This document shows, in pieces, positions 17,090-25,443 of a DNA stretch of 64,000 nt; positions within the stretch are counted from its first letter, which is position 1; each line of letters starts with the position of its first letter. Where the stretch lies: positions 25,148-89,147 of the forward strand of contig JAUIDE010000005.1 of NCBI GenBank assembly GCA_030429105.1, read 5' to 3'. Made by a program: the position numbers and the translations under genes. The stretch is from Alphaproteobacteria bacterium (GTDB lineage Bacteria > Pseudomonadota > Alphaproteobacteria > Rhodobacterales > Rhodobacteraceae). The notes under the pieces are model-generated. The model had not been told where the DNA came from and did no database searches. It was given only the letters and a program-made list of their open reading frames with translations.

Positions 17090-19830
17090 GCGCCGGCCTT
17101 CCGGAGCGCCGCGAAGAGCCGCGCGGGCGTCGCCGGCAGCTTGGCCGGACGCACGCCTGTCGCGTGCGCGATGGCGTTGAGGATCGCCGGCGCGGTCGGG
17201 ATCAGGGCGTGTTCGCCAAGGCCCTTGGCCCCGAACGGCCCATGCATGTCCCCCGCTTCGACGACAATCGTCTCGACCGGCGGCATGTCGCCGATGGTGG
17301 GGATGAGATAATCGTGCAGGTTCTCCGTCCGCCCCGGAATGTATTCCTCCATCAGCGCCATGCCGAGCCCCTGCGCGATCCCGCCCTCGACCTGCCCCTC
17401 GATGAGGAGCGGGTTGATGGCCCGGCCCACGTCATGCGCCGCGACGAAGCCTAGCGGGCGGACGGTTCCGAGCGCGAGGTCCACCTCTACTTCTGCGATA
17501 TGCGCTGCGTAGCCGAACTGGGCGTAGGGCTCGCCCTGACCCGAAGCGTCGAGCGGCTTCGTCGGTGGGTCGTAGGTCTCCTCCACCCGGATCGCATAGC
17601 CGAGATCGTCGGGCGCGAATGCGAAGAGCGAAGGGCGGTGCGTCACGCCCGCCACTGTGACGGTCAATCCCTCCGGCCCGGAGCCGATCCGCGCGCCTTC
17701 TCCCGCATTGACGAGGGCGAGGAGACGGGCGCGGAGCGCAAGGCCGGCGAGGCGCGCGGCGTTCCCGGTCACGAAAGTCTGGCGGGAGGCGGAGGTCTTG
17801 CCCGCGTCGGGCGTCAGGTCGGTGTCGGCCCCGACTGTTTCGATGGCGGAAAGGGGTGCGCCGAGCGCCTCCGCGAAGATCTGGGGGATAACGGTGTCCG
17901 CCCCCTGGCCGATGTCCATCGCGCCCTGATGCAGCACGATCCGCCCCTCCGGCGTGACCCCGGCGCGAATCGTAGAGGGATTGGGGAGCGAGGTGTTCCC
18001 ACAGCCGTACCAGCCCGCCGCCACGCCGACCCCGCGGCGGAGCGGGCCGGTTTCGCCCACGTTGAACGCCTCCGCCGCAGCCCGCCGCGCCCTCCACGGC
18101 GCGCGCAGCGCTTCGAGGCAGGCGGAGATGCCGACGCCGTGGGAAAAGACCTGCCCCGTCACCGTCGGTTCGCTGTCGCGAAGCGCGTTGAGGATGCGGA
18201 ACTCGAGCGGATCGAGACCGAGACGCGCCGCCAGCTCGTCCATCAGCGGCTCCGCCGCCGCCGCGGCCTGCGGCACGCCGAAGCCGCGGAAGGCGCCGGA
18301 GGGCGGGTTGTTGGTGTGGATCGCGCGCGCCTCCGCCCGATAGTCCTGCACCAGATAGGGGCCGGAGGCGTGGACGGGCACACGGTTGGCAACAGTCGGG
18401 CCCCAGGAAGCGTAGGCGCCGGTGTCGAATTCGCCCTCGAAGGCGAAGCCGCAGAGCCGCCCGTCCTCATCCGCCCCAATCCGCACCCGCATGGCGGCGG
18501 GATGCCGCTTCGTGCTCGCCCGCATCGACTCGCTCCGGCTCCAGGCGATGCGGACGGGCCGGCCCGTGCGGATTGCGGCGAGGGCGAGGTAGGGCTGAAC
18601 CGAAAGGTCGAGTTTCGCGCCGAACCCGCCGCCGACGGCGGTGGGCCGGATACGGATGCGGCTCTCGGGCCAGCCGAGGATGAGCGCCAGCGCCTCCCGG
18701 TCCATCCCCGGCGCCTGGGTGCAGGCGGAGACCTCCAGCCTCTCTCCCTTCATCTCCGCGAAACCGGCCTCGGGCTCGACATAGGCGTGCTCGACGAAGC
18801 TCGTCTCCAGCCGCCCCTCGACGACATGGGCGGCGCGCGCAAGCGCCGCCTCGGCGTCGCCGCGGGCGACGAAGCCTCGGCACATGAGGTTGCCGGGCCG
18901 CCCTTCATGCAACGCCGCTGCATCGGGGGCACGCGCCGCCGCCGGGCTTTCCACAGCGGGCAGGGGCGCCCATGAGACGGGAAACTCATCCGGGGCGAAG
19001 CGCGCCATCTCCTCCGCCTCGCCCACGACGGCGGCGACCGCCTCGCCCCGGAAGCGGACCTCGGAGACTGCGAAGACGGGCTGGTCCGCAAAGGCCGGGA
19101 TGACGCCGAAGCGGTTCTCCCCCGGCACGTCCGCAGCCGTGAGCACGCAGGCGACCCATGGCCGGGAGGCCGCCCAAGCCTCCAGGTCGCCGAAGGCGAA
19201 GGCGGCGCGGGGATGGGGCGAACGGATAATGCGAAGTACGAGCGCGCCGGGGGGCGCGAGATCGTCCCCGAACCGTGTCAGCCCCACGACCTTCTCCGCC
19301 CCGTCGCGCCGGATCACGCCCGCGCCGACGCCGCCCTCCGTGGGCGCGGGCGCGATGCGCCCCGCCGCCGCATCCGCCACCGCCGCGACGATCTTGCGGT
19401 AGCCGGTGCAGCGGCAGAGGACGCCGGCGAGCGCTCGCTCGATCTCCGCCTCGCCTTTCGGCCCCTCGGCGCGGAGCAGGGCGGCGGCGGAGACCATCAT
19501 GCCCGGCGTGCAGATCCCGCATTGCGCGGCTCCACGCGCCTCGAACGCCGCGGCGAGGGCGCGGCCCTCGGTTGTCTCCCGCAGGGCGGCGACCGTCTCG
19601 ACCGAGCGCCCCTCCGCCCGCCGCGCTGGGGTCAGGCAGGCGCAGACAGGCGCGCCGTCGACCATCACGGTGCAGGCCCCGCAATCCCCCGCGTCGCAGC
19701 CGATCTTGACCTCGAGCGCGCCGAGCCGGTTTCGCAGGGTCTCCGAAAGCCGCTCGCCCGCGCGGGGCTCCGCCGCGACCGGCGCGCCGTTGAGGCGAAA
19801 GGCGAGCGGGGCGGGGGCGGCGCGGTTCAC
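17086..19830 (-). CDS. Xanthine dehydrogenase-family molybdenum hydroxylase, fused [2Fe-2S] and molybdopterin subunit
   Basis: A 914-residue fusion. Residues 1-160 are the [2Fe-2S] small subunit: the plant-type cluster uses Cys45, Cys50, Cys53 and Cys65, the second cluster Cys104, Cys107, Cys139 and Cys141 (CGICTPG and CRCTGY). From about 175 on is the molybdopterin large subunit with [17 protein letters not shown], the DIGQGADT stretch, and GAKGLGE carrying the active-site glutamate at about 873. It hydroxylates a heterocycle or aldehyde with water as oxygen source. Start is GTG at 19830 overlapping the FAD-subunit stop. Usually these parts are separate genes, so the fusion is a subfamily marker. 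No coxG or xdhC-type maturation gene is seen here. Confidence 0.92.
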   Translation of the reverse strand: MNRAAPAPLAFRLNGAPVAAEPRAGERLSETLRNRLGALEVKIGCDAGDCGACTVMVDGAPVCACLTPARRAEGRSVETVAALRETTEGRALAAAFEARGAAQCGICTPGMMVSAAALLRAEGPKGEAEIERALAGVLCRCTGYRKIVAAVADAAAGRIAPAPTEGGVGAGVIRRDGAEKVVGLTRFGDDLAPPGALVLRIIRSPHPRAAFAFGDLEAWAASRPWVACVLTAADVPGENRFGVIPAFADQPVFAVSEVRFRGEAVAAVVGEAEEMARFAPDEFPVSWAPLPAVESPAAARAPDAAALHEGRPGNLMCRGFVARGDAEAALARAAHVVEGRLETSFVEHAYVEPEAGFAEMKGERLEVSACTQAPGMDREALALILGWPESRIRIRPTAVGGGFGAKLDLSVQPYLALAAIRTGRPVRIAWSRSESMRASTKRHPAAMRVRIGADEDGRLCGFAFEGEFDTGAYASWGPTVANRVPVHASGPYLVQDYRAEARAIHTNNPPSGAFRGFGVPQAAAAAEPLMDELAARLGLDPLEFRILNALRDSEPTVTGQVFSHGVGISACLEALRAPWRARRAAAEAFNVGETGPLRRGVGVAAGWYGCGNTSLPNPSTIRAGVTPEGRIVLHQGAMDIGQGADTVIPQIFAEALGAPLSAIETVGADTDLTPDAGKTSASRQTFVTGNAARLAGLALRARLLALVNAGEGARIGSGPEGLTVTVAGVTHRPSLFAFAPDDLGYAIRVEETYDPPTKPLDASGQGEPYAQFGYAAHIAEVEVDLALGTVRPLGFVAAHDVGRAINPLLIEGQVEGGIAQGLGMALMEEYIPGRTENLHDYLIPTIGDMPPVETIVVEAGDMHGPFGAKGLGEHALIPTAPAILNAIAHATGVRPAKLPATPARLFAALRKAGA

Positions 19831-20678
19831 GGGATCAGCCCCGCGCCCGCCGCCGCTTCGCGAAGCGCGCGCCGCGCGATCTCCGCCGCCGCGGCGTGGC
19901 GATATCCGGCGTCCGCCCGCACGTCGTCGATCGGCGCGAGCGGGCCGAGATGCGGCGCGACGAGCGCCGGATCGTCGAGCGCGCCCGGCTCCGCCCCCGC
20001 CAGCGCCGCCTCCAGCCCGGGGAGCCGCACGGCGACCGGCGAGCAGGCGCCGACCGCGACGCGCGCCGCGCCGATCCGCCCGCCCGCGCCGGGGGCGACG
20101 AGCGCCGCCGCCATCGCGATGGAGATGACGAGATGCGCCCGCGCGCCGAGCTTCACGAAGGCGCCCGCCGCGCCCTCAGGCGGCGGCGGAATATGGACGG
20201 CGACGAGCAGCTCGCCGGGCTTCAGTGCAGTCCGCCGCGGCCCGGTCAGGAATTCGGAGAGCGGCAGGCGGCGCGCGCCCTCCGCGCCGGCGACCTCGAC
20301 CTCTGCGTCGAGCGTCAGAAGCGGCGGAATTCCGTCCGCCGCCGGCGAGGCGGTGCAGAGATTGCCGCCGATGGTTCCCGCATTCTGGATCTGGACAGAG
20401 CCGACCATTCGCGCCGCCGCGCGGAGCCCGTCGAAAGATCGCGGAAACGGATGCGATGCGATCTCCGTCCAGGTCGTAAGCGCGCCGATGCGCCAACCGT
20501 CGGGCCCCGCAGCGATGCCGCGGAGCGCAGTGACCCCGGTCAGGTCGAGGAGCCGGGCGGGGGCGGGGCGCTCCCCGAGCGCGGGATAGAGATCGGTGCC
20601 GCCGGCGATGGCCGGCCCCGCGCCTTCGCGCATCAGCGCGAGCGCGTCCTCCAGTGTGGCGGGGGCGGCGTAGGCCAT
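19827..20678 (-). CDS. FAD-binding subunit of the xanthine dehydrogenase-family enzyme
   Basis: A 283-residue medium subunit. The FAD pyrophosphate motif [12 protein letters not shown] is near residue 36 and the second one, [20 protein letters not shown], near 105; a C-terminal CO-dehydrogenase-flavoprotein-like domain follows. The start ATG at 20678 lies behind an AGGGACAAAGAG stretch and matches the short N-terminus of the family. It passes electrons from the Fe-S clusters to an acceptor. It is the first gene of the five-gene operon, which is transcribed away from the adenylate cyclase gene. Confidence 0.9.
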   Translation of the reverse strand: MAYAAPATLEDALALMREGAGPAIAGGTDLYPALGERPAPARLLDLTGVTALRGIAAGPDGWRIGALTTWTEIASHPFPRSFDGLRAAARMVGSVQIQNAGTIGGNLCTASPAADGIPPLLTLDAEVEVAGAEGARRLPLSEFLTGPRRTALKPGELLVAVHIPPPPEGAAGAFVKLGARAHLVISIAMAAALVAPGAGGRIGAARVAVGACSPVAVRLPGLEAALAGAEPGALDDPALVAPHLGPLAPIDDVRADAGYRHAAAAEIARRALREAAAGAGLIP

Positions 20679-20856
20679 CTCTTTGTCCCTCAGGCTGGCG
20701 GGATGATCGGAGCGGCGCGGCCCGGCTGTCAATCCGCTTCGCGCCGGGGCCCCGGGCGTCGCAATCTGGTAAGGATTGCAGAGCTATGCTCGCGTGACTT
20801 CGGTCAATTGAGGCGGGAGGCGTTTTCGGCTAGAGTGAGGAAAGACGCGCAAGTCC

Positions 20857-23055
20857 ATGCACCCGATCTATAATCGCCCGGAGGCGCTCTTGGCGGAGGA
20901 GCCCAAATCGACATCGAGGCGCCGCTGGCGGATCTCGCTCCGCGTGAGCGTGGTTCTGGTCATGGTCGGAGCCGTCGCGATGACTTCGGCCGCGGTCCAT
21001 CTCCCATGGTTCTTCATCAGCCGGGAGAACGTGGCGGACATGTCCCGTCAGCTCAACGCCGAGATCGTCTCTGGCGTGAACCGGGAGCTGGCGACTCTCT
21101 TCGAGAGCGCCGAATCCGCTCAGGAATCGCTTCGCGGCGCGATCGAGGCGGAAGTGTTCGAGATTGAGGACAAGGCGAAGCGGGATGCGCTCTTCTTCTC
21201 CGTTCTGAAGGCTCATCCGCATTTCTCCTGGGTCAGCTTCGGCGCGCCAAACGGCGATTTCTTCGGCGCGCAGCGCCGCGACGAGGTCAATCTCCGTATC
21301 GTGGAAAGCCGCTGGAACGTAGAACGCGGCGAAGCGGAAAGGGTCGAGACCTATTTCGTGAACGACGGCGTGCGCGTTAGCCGCACCGTCACGAAACGGG
21401 AGGTGAACGACTACGATTCCCGCACGCGCGAATGGTTCAAGGAGGCGATCGCCGCGCCCGGTCGGCATGTCTGGACGGACATCTACGTCTTCAGCGCCTC
21501 CCGCCGCCCGGGCCTCAACACCGCAGTGACGGCCGAGCGCGCCGCGACGGGGGAGCGGATAGGCGTCGTCTCCATAGCCATCGAGCTAGAGCGCATCTCC
21601 CGCTATCTCGCCGGCCTGCCCTCGCTCCGCTCCGGCGGCGCCTTCCTCGCGGACCGGCAGGGGCGGCTCGTCGCCTTCGGCGAGGCTTCGGAAGTGACGC
21701 GCCTCTCGGCGAACGGCTCGGATCCGGAGCTTCGACCGCTCAAGGAGAGCAACCATCCGATGCTCGCCCTCGCTGCGCAGGGGATCACCGCTGGCGGGCT
21801 CAGCCTCGCGACCGTGGCCGAGCCCGTGCAGATCGTCGCGGAGGATCTGGCCGGGGATCGGCATTTCCTTTCACTCGCGCCCGCGGCGCGGGAGGGGTGG
21901 ATCGTGGGCACCGTGATTCCGGAGGCGGATTTCATGGGCGTCATCAATGCGAACCAGGCGCGGCTTGCCCTCATCGTCGGCGCGCTGCTCGCCCTCGTCG
22001 GCCTCTCCGCGCTCTTCATCTCGCGCTCGCTTCTCGTCCGCCCGCTCGATTCGCTTGTGGCGGAGACGGAGAAGGTCGCCCGTTTTGATCTCGACGCCGT
22101 CCGCCCGGTGGATAGCGCGGTTGTGGAGGTTGCGGCGCTTTCCGATGCCGTGGGGCGGATGGCGCGCGGCCTCGGCTCCTTCCGCCGCTACATCCCGATG
22201 GACCTCGTCCGCGCCCTGCATGACCGGGACGTGGTGGCGGAGCTTGGCGGGCAGCGGCGCACGATGACCGTGATGTTCATGGACCTCGAAGGCTTCACCA
22301 CGATCTCCGAACGGCTCGGCCACCGCGTCGCCCCGCTGCTGGCCGATTATTTCGGCGCAATGAGCCGGGCGATCGAGGGGCGGAAAGGCACGATAGACAA
22401 GTTCATGGGCGACGGCGTGATGGCGTTCTGGGGCGCCCCCGCCTATGACGAGGATCATCCGCTCCACGCCTGCCTCGCCGCGCTCGACTGCCAGGAGGAG
22501 ATGGACCGGCTCAGGAAAGAATGGACGGCGAGGGGCCTCCCTGCGCCGCGCCTTCGGATCGGGGTGACGACGGGGCGCGTCGTCGTCGGCAATTTCGGCT
22601 CCGAGGAGCGGCTGAACTACACCGTGATCGGCGACCCGGTGAACCTCGCCGCCCGGCTCGAAGGCATGAACCGGACTTACGGGACGCGCATCCTCATCTC
22701 CGGCGAGTGCTGGGAGCTGGTGAAATACGACATGTGCGCCCGCCGCGTGGACGTGGCGAAGGTGAAGGGCAAGGACGAGCCGACGACGCTCTACGAGCTG
22801 CTTGCCGCGCGGGACGAGAACGGCCGCGTGGCCCCCGGGTTCGAATGGGCGGAGCGCTACGAAGCCGGTTTCGCGCTCATGTCGGAGCGGCGTTTCGGCG
22901 AGGCGGCGGAGGCGTTCCGCGAGACGGTCGCGGCGAAGGGCTCCGAGGACGGGCCCTCGCGTCGTCATCTGGAGCGCATCGAGGCGGAAATGGCAGCCGC
23001 GCCGCCGCGGCCTCGCGCGGTCGATCCTGCCGCCGCCCCGAAGCGGGACGCCTGA
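20857..23055 (+). CDS. Membrane-bound class III adenylate cyclase with extracytoplasmic sensor
   Basis: A 732-residue protein. One membrane helix at about residues 28-50, a periplasmic sensor of the Cache type to about 365, a second helix (ALIVGALLALVGLSALFI), a HAMP-like linker (RPLDSLVAETEKVARFD), then the cyclase domain from about 465. Catalytic signs: metal-binding Asp in FMDLEGFTT (about 474) and in KFMGDGVMAFWG (about 515), with the Lys of the same motif and Asp in VIGDPVNLAARLEG fitting ATP as substrate. The tail (after about 650) is a short helical repeat, possibly one TPR. It probably makes cAMP in response to an external ligand. It is divergent from the Mo-hydroxylase operon across 178 bases. 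Confidence 0.9.
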   Translation: MHPIYNRPEALLAEEPKSTSRRRWRISLRVSVVLVMVGAVAMTSAAVHLPWFFISRENVADMSRQLNAEIVSGVNRELATLFESAESAQESLRGAIEAEVFEIEDKAKRDALFFSVLKAHPHFSWVSFGAPNGDFFGAQRRDEVNLRIVESRWNVERGEAERVETYFVNDGVRVSRTVTKREVNDYDSRTREWFKEAIAAPGRHVWTDIYVFSASRRPGLNTAVTAERAATGERIGVVSIAIELERISRYLAGLPSLRSGGAFLADRQGRLVAFGEASEVTRLSANGSDPELRPLKESNHPMLALAAQGITAGGLSLATVAEPVQIVAEDLAGDRHFLSLAPAAREGWIVGTVIPEADFMGVINANQARLALIVGALLALVGLSALFISRSLLVRPLDSLVAETEKVARFDLDAVRPVDSAVVEVAALSDAVGRMARGLGSFRRYIPMDLVRALHDRDVVAELGGQRRTMTVMFMDLEGFTTISERLGHRVAPLLADYFGAMSRAIEGRKGTIDKFMGDGVMAFWGAPAYDEDHPLHACLAALDCQEEMDRLRKEWTARGLPAPRLRIGVTTGRVVVGNFGSEERLNYTVIGDPVNLAARLEGMNRTYGTRILISGECWELVKYDMCARRVDVAKVKGKDEPTTLYELLAARDENGRVAPGFEWAERYEAGFALMSERRFGEAAEAFRETVAAKGSEDGPSRRHLERIEAEMAAAPPRPRAVDPAAAPKRDA

Positions 23056-23058
23056 GGG

Positions 23059-23664
23059 TCAGGTCTTCCGGCGGGTCAGCGCGAGCCAGGGGCGAAGGTC
23101 GACGATGGCCTTCGCCGCAACAGCCAGGACGAACGCCGAGAGCGCGATCTTCGAGATCGTTTCCATCGTCCCCTCGATCAGGAGGGCATGCGCCGCCGCG
23201 CCCGCCACGATCAACGCGGCGAGCGACAGATGGACCAAGCGCCAGAGGGCCGGCCTCAGCTTCCTTCGAACGAGCGCGACCAGCGCCGTCGCGATCATGG
23301 CCCACATCGCGATGACGCCCCAGAGTGAGAAGGGCGTGGGCGAGCGGAGAAGGAGCGCGTCGATCACGTCGGGTGGGCTCGTCAGCCAGAGGCCGCCGAC
23401 ATGCACGACGACTGCGGCAACAATTCCCGCCCCGACCCATCGGTGCACGGCGCGCCCACGCGGTGCTGGCAGCCCCGGCAGGTATCCCCGCGCCAGGAGC
23501 GGCTGGAAGAGCAGCATGGCGAGCGCCGCGACTCCTGCGAAACCGGCGACGATGTAGACCGGCTCCCGCCACGCAAGCAGCGGGCTCGCCGCGGCAAGAG
23601 CGAGGGGAACGAGAGCGGCCGCGGCGACCGCCGCCCAGATCAGCGCCGCGCGGAGCCGGGGCAT
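23059..23664 (-). CDS. Ferric reductase-like transmembrane protein
   Basis: A 201-residue membrane protein with about six helices and two spaced histidine pairs suited to haem b: His in VHRWVGAGIVAAVVVHVGG and in LVHLSLAALIVAGAAAHALL. This is the ferric_reduct/YedZ-like domain. No NAD(P)H- or FAD-binding domain is attached, so another protein must supply electrons. The stop is 3 bases from the convergent adenylate cyclase stop, and the gene is 4 bases behind the Tat-exported protein gene, so those two likely work together. Confidence 0.85.
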   Translation of the reverse strand: MPRLRAALIWAAVAAAALVPLALAAASPLLAWREPVYIVAGFAGVAALAMLLFQPLLARGYLPGLPAPRGRAVHRWVGAGIVAAVVVHVGGLWLTSPPDVIDALLLRSPTPFSLWGVIAMWAMIATALVALVRRKLRPALWRLVHLSLAALIVAGAAAHALLIEGTMETISKIALSAFVLAVAAKAIVDLRPWLALTRRKT

Positions 23665-23668
23665 AAGG

Positions 23669-24181
23669 TCAAACGGGCTTCAGCACGAAATGGGCGCTGA
23701 GCGTCGTCTCCCGCGCGCTCGCCATGACGGGGCGGAGGAACACGGTCTCGAACCCGCCGCGACCGTGCTCCGCGTCATAGGCGAGGTGGCCGTGCGGCTG
23801 CCCGAAGGCCGGCACGATCTGCGGCATGTCCATGCGGAACTCGCCGTTCGCGTCGGTCAGGGTGGCGCCGTGGCTCTCCCAGTCGCGCTCATGGCCTTCG
23901 GTGGTGTGCGCCCAGATCTGGATGCGCACGCCTTCGAGCGGCGCCCCGTCCCCCGCCCGGCGCACCGTGCCCGTCATCAGGAAGCCGCCGCCGCCGATCC
24001 GCTCCACGAGCGGCGCGCCGGGCCGGTAATTGTTCGCGCCGCCGCGCATGGTCGGCGTCGGCTCGACCCCCTCTGCGCGGAGCGGGGCGAACAGCCCCGA
24101 GCCTCCCGTGATCAGCGCGGCGCCGGCGAGGCCGGAGCCCGCGAGAAGCATGTCACGACGGGTGAACGGAAGTCTCGCCAT
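23669..24181 (-). CDS. Tat-exported intradiol-dioxygenase-like protein
   Basis: A 170-residue protein starting with a twin-arginine signal (FTRRDMLLAGSGLAGAALI). The mature part has the beta-sandwich pattern of intradiol ring-cleavage dioxygenases: GTVRRAGDGAPLEGVRIQIW, then TDANGEFRMDMP, then PHGHLAYD, which carries the two histidines expected of the Fe(III) site. The positions that normally supply the two tyrosine ligands look substituted (HERDWESHG and VPAFG), so ring cleavage is doubtful. It is paired with a membrane cytochrome-like protein directly downstream. Function unknown; a periplasmic metal- or redox-binding role is one option. Confidence 0.72.
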   Translation of the reverse strand: MARLPFTRRDMLLAGSGLAGAALITGGSGLFAPLRAEGVEPTPTMRGGANNYRPGAPLVERIGGGGFLMTGTVRRAGDGAPLEGVRIQIWAHTTEGHERDWESHGATLTDANGEFRMDMPQIVPAFGQPHGHLAYDAEHGRGGFETVFLRPVMASARETTLSAHFVLKPV

Positions 24182-24270
24182 TCTGTGCTCTCCTCATCCT
24201 GTCGGATCGTCCCTCGGGAGAGATAGGCGCGAAAGGCGCGCGATAAAGCGCGTCCGCCGGTCGCGCAGCC

Positions 24271-25443
24271 TCAGCCGCCCTGCGGAAGGCTCCGCCCGTT
24301 CACCCGCGCGGGCTCCCCTTCCGGCCCGTAGATCGCGCTCGCCGCCTCGAAGAGCGAGAACGGGATTGAAAGGCCGATCCGCCGCGCGTGAAGGAAATTG
24401 ATCGCGATGTCGGGAGGAGAGACGACTCCCACAGGCAGTTCCCCCGCCGCCGCCTCCCCCGAAAGCACCTTGAAGGCGTAGGAGGCTGCGAGGCGCGCGT
24501 TCGATTCGAAGCTGACGCCGATTGAGAGCGCTGCGCTCTCCTCGCCCGCCTGCACCACCTCCGGTGCGACGGACAGCACCGGAACGACGCCGGCGAGCCG
24601 GTTGATCGCCCCGATCTCCGCGAAGACGGCGGTTGCGCCGGTGATCCAGATCAGGCTTTCCCGCAACTCCGGATCGACGGCGCGCAGCCGCTCCAGCGCC
24701 GCCGGAAGCAGACGCTCCAGATCGGCCCGCGCAGTCTCCGGGCCGCGGACCGCGACCTCGACCGCCTCGACCCCGATCTGGCGGAGCGCCTCTGCGATGG
24801 GGCGGGCCTGCGTCTCCACGGCGCTGACGTTTTTTTGATCAGTCAGGATCGCCACGCCTTTCAGGCCGGGCTTCAGAAGCTTCAGATGCTCGACCTGCAC
24901 GTCGACGAGAAGGTTGAGAGACGTGAAGGCGATGTTTCGCCCGCTCCCCTCCCGATAACCGCCGATCTGGCCGAGCGGCACCGGATCCTTGGCGCAAATG
25001 GTGACGAAGGGGAGGGGAGGCTCAGCCGTCCGCGCGGTAAGCCATTCGACGGTTTCCGAGCCCATCGCGAAGCCGAGCGCGGCGCCTCCGGCCGTCGCCT
25101 CGCGGAGGATGGCCTCGCCCCGCGCCGGGTCCTTCGCGAAGTTCACGGCGATGATCCCGGGCGGGTCCGCGCGGGCGGCGAAGGCCTCGAGCAGCGTGGT
25201 CATGGCGATGTCATAGGCGGAGGACTTCCGAGGATAGACGACATAGATGAGGCGAGAGGGCTCGGGCGCGTCCTTGAGGCGCAGCCGCACGCGCATCTCG
25301 TCCGCCGGGTCCGGCAGGTCCGCCACCCAGAGCGCGGCGGCCTCCGGCGCGATCCTGAACCAGTCGCCGAGCCGTTCGGATGCCTCTGTCCGCGGCGTCA
25401 GGATGGCCAGCGCCAGCAAGATCAGAAGGGTGGCGGCTCTCAT
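24271..25443 (-). CDS. ABC transporter substrate-binding protein-like (ABC_sub_bind family)
   Basis: A 390-residue exported protein with a Sec-type signal (RAATLLILLALAILTPRTEA) and a two-lobed periplasmic-binding fold of the ABC_sub_bind type: VAILTDQKNVSAVETQARP in the middle and AINRLAGVVPVLSVAPEVVQAGEESAALSIGVSFE later, as in TrpX-like proteins. No permease or ATPase gene is nearby, so it is an orphan. The ATG overlaps the stop of the sensor-MFS gene (ATGA), so it is most likely a partner of that transporter, possibly as a ligand-presenting subunit. Ligand unknown. Confidence 0.8.
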   Translation of the reverse strand: MRAATLLILLALAILTPRTEASERLGDWFRIAPEAAALWVADLPDPADEMRVRLRLKDAPEPSRLIYVVYPRKSSAYDIAMTTLLEAFAARADPPGIIAVNFAKDPARGEAILREATAGGAALGFAMGSETVEWLTARTAEPPLPFVTICAKDPVPLGQIGGYREGSGRNIAFTSLNLLVDVQVEHLKLLKPGLKGVAILTDQKNVSAVETQARPIAEALRQIGVEAVEVAVRGPETARADLERLLPAALERLRAVDPELRESLIWITGATAVFAEIGAINRLAGVVPVLSVAPEVVQAGEESAALSIGVSFESNARLAASYAFKVLSGEAAAGELPVGVVSPPDIAINFLHARRIGLSIPFSLFEAASAIYGPEGEPARVNGRSLPQGG

